Shown piece after piece: positions 61,077 through 64,000 of a DNA stretch of 64,000 nucleotides. The translations under genes and the position numbers were made by a program. The notes beneath the pieces were generated by a model. That model had not been told where the DNA came from, did no database searches, and saw only the letters and a program-made list of their open reading frames with translations. The stretch spans positions 2,853,643 through 2,917,642 of the forward strand of contig JAPNXP010000018.1 in NCBI GenBank assembly GCA_028753945.1, in the 5' to 3' direction. Position 1 is the first letter of the stretch. Every line of letters begins with the position of its first letter. This DNA comes from Hexactinellida sp. DTS-2022 (Eukaryota > Porifera > Hexactinellida).

Positions 61077-63175
61077 CAGTGGTTCCCAAAAGGGGGGGAA
61101 TTTGGCACTTTTTTAGGGGGAATGGCTGCGTTGTATATTTTGATTTTTTTAGCAGATTTATGCATACTTTGGGTTAAATCGATAATTGTAATCTGTTTGA
61201 GTCATTATTAACTTTCCAAGCTTGTATTATTAAGTAAATGCTGTTGAAGATTTTGTTTGATTTTATGTTTTTGACAATACCATACTATCAGTGAGGCTTC
61301 TCATATTAACTAGCAGTTCTTTGGCTAAGTTGAGTATATATGTTTTTTAAAAACAAAATTTGGTTTCCCAATAACTATTCACTACTTTCCTCAATTCATT
61401 TCTTTATATAAAAGTTTGGAAACCCAATCAGAAAATAGATAATCTATGGCTGCGAAAAAGAGAAAATTTCAAGATGATTATCTTCAAGTTGGTTTTGATA
61501 GTATATGTATTGGAACAGTGAAAAACCTCAGTGCTCATCTGTCAGAAAGTCTTAGGTCCCGACAGTATGAGGCCGAACAAACTAGAAGCACATTTCGAGA
61601 ATGTCGATCCAACTTACCAAGGTAAAAATATCAGTTTCTTCCATGGACTGGAACGATCTCTCAAGGCAGCAAGATTAGATAATACAGGTCTATTTCAACA
61701 ACAAAATGAGGCAAGTTTAATAGCATCGTACGAAGTTTGTCAGCTCATTGCACGTACTAAAAAACCTCACACTATTGGTGAATCACTCATTGTGCCTAGT
61801 GTTGAAATTATAGTCAGACAAATGCTTGGAGAAGATAAGTTAAGTAAAGTTAAACAAATATCACTATCAAATACTACAGTAAAAAGACGCATAGTACACT
61901 TGGATGAAGACATTGAGGAACAAGTTTTTACGAGTATCAGAAATAGCCCGGCAATTGCAATTCAACCTGATGAATCGACAGATGTTGCGTCATTGTCCCA
62001 ATTGATTGCTTTTGTTAGGTATATCGACAAAGGTAAGCTGAATACTGGATTCTTGTTCTGCAAACCTCTAAAAACAACTTGCAAAGCTGAAGATATTTTC
62101 GACATAATTTCAAATTACTTTCAAGTTCATAAAATCGATTTGAAATCTCTCGTTTCTTGTACTACAGATGGAGCTCCAGCTATGATGGGGGGAAAAACTG
62201 GAGTAATAAAGCGTCTCAAAAGTCTGTCTCAACAATTAATTGGGAACCATTGTTGTCTTCATAGACAAGTATTATCTTCAAAGGCAATGTCTGGTGAACT
62301 CGAAACCACTTTCAACCATATCGTGGAAACAATCAACGTCATCAGATCGAGTGCAACTAACTCTCGCCTATTACCGAACTGTGTGAAGTTCGAGAAGCTA
62401 ACTTTGAGACTCTTTTATTTTTACTGCAGTCAGATGGTTGTCTCGAGGGAATGCAGTTCAGCACGTGTTCGAGTTGAGAGCAGTAATTTCAGAATTTCTT
62501 CTCTCTAAAAATCATTTTCTGGCAGAATACTTTTTAGATAAGCACTTTTTAGCCAGAGTTGCTAATCTCGCTGACATGTTTTCTGCTTTGTGTGCTGTAA
62601 ATGCCTCACTTCAAGGCAGAGATGCAGTTATGTTTGAAGCATGTGACAAACTTGGTGCTTTCTCTGACAAGTTAAAACTTTGGAAAAGAAGGGCACAACG
62701 TGGACAATTGGAACATTTTCACAATCTTAAAAACTTTATTGACTCAGAATCCAGTGAGTGTACTTTTCACTCTGTTATTATCGAACATATTGACATCTTG
62801 TTGAACTATCTCGAACAGTACTTTGAATATGACATTGTGAATTATATAATCAAACAGTGGGTTAAATTTCCATTTGATCAATCGATCCTTGATCTCATTT
62901 CGGATGATGAATTCAACACAAAGGATGAATTCATTTCACTTCGTGCTGATTCCACTCTAAAGATCGAATTGAATCAAGTGTCAGTAGATCAGTTTTGCAT
63001 CCGCCGATTGGATACTTACCCTCTTCTTGCTTATGAGGCAATTACAGTTTTAATGGCGTTTCCAACATCTTGGGAATGTGTTGCTGCATTTAGTCAAATA
63101 AGCATCATCAAAGCAAAACATAGAAATGGGTCAGGGGGGGGGGGGGGGGTCAATCTACAGATACTTGACCCATAG
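61077..63175 (+). pseudogene. ZBED5-like hAT transposase, frameshifted
   Basis: The element starts with the hAT terminal motif CAGTGGTTCCCAAAAGGG. The ATG at 61446 opens KKRKFQDDYLQVGF, typical of ZBED5/FAM200-like transposases. Two one-base shifts near 61515-61535 break the BED finger (CLICQKVL); then a frame open to 62508 carries PDESTDVASLSQLIAFVRY (first Asp), CTTDGAPAMMG (second Asp) and NHCCLHRQ. A further shift near 62430 leads to the frame with SRGNAVQHVFELR and the C-terminal dimer region, where the usual FPTTYLCES box reads FPTSWECVA. A G tract of about 18 at 63134 ends it. No right terminal repeat is found. Confidence 0.85.
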
Positions 63176-63206
63176 CCAGGTGATGGGTCCCATTAAAAAA
63201 ATATTT

Positions 63207-63229
63207 CATGAAGTACTTGGTACTTCATG
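63207..63229. repeat. Perfect 10-bp hairpin
   Basis: CATGAAGTAC TTG GTACTTCATG, stem fully paired with a three-base loop. It follows GACCCAT/ATGGGTC words (63160-63190) that recall the MITE at 28783-29203. Confidence 0.8.
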
Positions 63230-63317
63230 GTGCAGCATGGAGAGTACTTTAACTATATAAATGCTGAAAAGTGCATGCTCAATTGTATTAGAAACCTGAC
63301 TAAATATTGAAAATATA

Positions 63318-63400
63318 GTAGAACCTGCTTAATCCGATATAAAAAGGATTAAAATGTGTCGGATTAAGGTGATTTCCGGTTTATTTCGGGTCATATACGC
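63318..63400. repeat. pogo-type terminal fragment
   Basis: AGTAGAACCTGCTTAATCCG and, in inverted form, GTCGGATTAAGGTG. It resembles the left end of a TA-type element and may mark the start of the element containing the ORF at 63583. Confidence 0.45.
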
Positions 63401-63582
63401 CGGTTTTATTTACTTTGTTCAGATATAATATTATCTCATATTTAAATGCAGTCAATCAGATTTAATATGTATTTTTGAAATATTTGAATGTCTATACATA
63501 TTACTATATTATACACCCTTTATTCTTAACGTTTGCACTTTTATTAGCAGAATTTTCGTAAATACGCATATAACTTTGGTGT

Positions 63583-64000
63583 ATGGCTCTAACTGAAAAT
63601 GATATTTATTTGTGCCCTACTGAGGGGTGTACCAAGAATCTAACTGATCAGAACCATTATAATAGGAAAAGACATATTGATAGTTGCATCAATAAGTACC
63701 AGGAGAAGATAAATCGTATAAAGAAATTTAAAAGCCAACATCACAATGTAGAAGATTATTTTCAGAAAGCAGAGAAAGAGATACTAAATACTGTAGATAC
63801 AGAAAATACTTCCATTTCTATTGGAAATCCTATTTCATCCGCACCTAACGAACTAGATGATTATGTTGATGATAGCGATACAAGTTTTGTTGCAATGGAA
63901 AGTGATGACTGTTGTTCAATTAACTACAATGCAAGTGCAAACATGAATCTCACTGATCACATGTACGAAGATGAAAATCGGAAAATAAATACCTTTCCTA
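63583..64000 (+). CDS. Zinc-finger-like protein start, cut by window edge
   Basis: The frame is open from ATG 63583 to the last base (139 codons so far). Residues 11-37 contain Cys, Cys, His, His, Cys spaced as in CPTEGC, NHYNRKRHIDSC, like a C2H2/C2HC finger. A basic stretch (INRIKKFKSQHH) and then an acidic Asp/Ser-rich region follow. The DYFQKAEKE segment resembles N-termini of transposase-like proteins, and the upstream terminal fragment fits a transposon, but I cannot name the family. It is unlikely to be a UBR4 exon, because it is on the other strand. Confidence 0.5.
   Translation, partial: MALTENDIYLCPTEGCTKNLTDQNHYNRKRHIDSCINKYQEKINRIKKFKSQHHNVEDYFQKAEKEILNTVDTENTSISIGNPISSAPNELDDYVDDSDTSFVAMESDDCCSINYNASANMNLTDHMYEDENRKINTFP

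Noticed and set aside
1-64000. LTR retrotransposons, LINEs, tRNA or rRNA genes
   Set aside because: I looked for reverse transcriptase boxes, long direct repeats, poly-A-tailed copies and tRNA box A/B patterns by eye and found none I could support.

Overview
This is animal nuclear DNA: AT-rich, with GT-AG introns, and most of its length is transposon sequence. Apart from transposons I see one gene, on the minus strand. Thirteen consecutive exons, from 60628 down to 357, encode about 1,279 codons of an orthologue of UBR4 (p600; purity of essence/pushover in flies), the giant N-degron E3 ubiquitin ligase. Every exon has GT-AG borders, each exon's phase fits the next, and protein order follows human UBR4 without a gap I can see. 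The gene runs off both window edges. The UBR box (upstream) and the C-terminal hemiRING (downstream) are outside. The protein has diverged strongly from human, and I cannot place the species; an invertebrate such as an arthropod fits, but nothing here proves it.

The introns reach 13 kb and are packed with DNA transposons, mostly decayed and often nested. P-element/THAP9-like transposons are the main coding class. One copy (31867-35202) has 68-bp inverted repeats and a target duplication; partial copies lie at about 9.1-11.3 k, 13.0-15.3 k, 15.5-16.5 k and 20.1-21.5 k, with a probable relative at 49.4-51.8 k. Other coding remnants are a KRBA2/Ginger-type integrase (3.2-4.6 k), an IS630/Tc1-like DDE transposase (22.9-24.1 k), a FLYWCH + MULE transposase (41.2-43.6 k), a mariner scrap (46.3-46.6 k), a ZBED5-like hAT transposase (61.1-63.2 k) and the start of an unidentified zinc-finger-like ORF that is cut by the right edge (63583 onward).

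The non-coding repeats are hAT-type MITEs with 8-bp duplications, pogo/Tc1-type MITEs flanked by TA, and a Helitron-like family ending in a hairpin and CTAG before T. Many MITE families carry, near both ends and in inverted orientation, an array of a short word peculiar to that family (for example GATTAC, GACCCAT, GTTAACAGC, GAACGAACT, CCCTGTACA). This is the most striking pattern in the window.

I found no rRNA, tRNA, CRISPR array or LTR retrotransposon. I do not see an undescribed multi-gene system; the novelty lies in the repeat structures and their nesting inside UBR4 introns.
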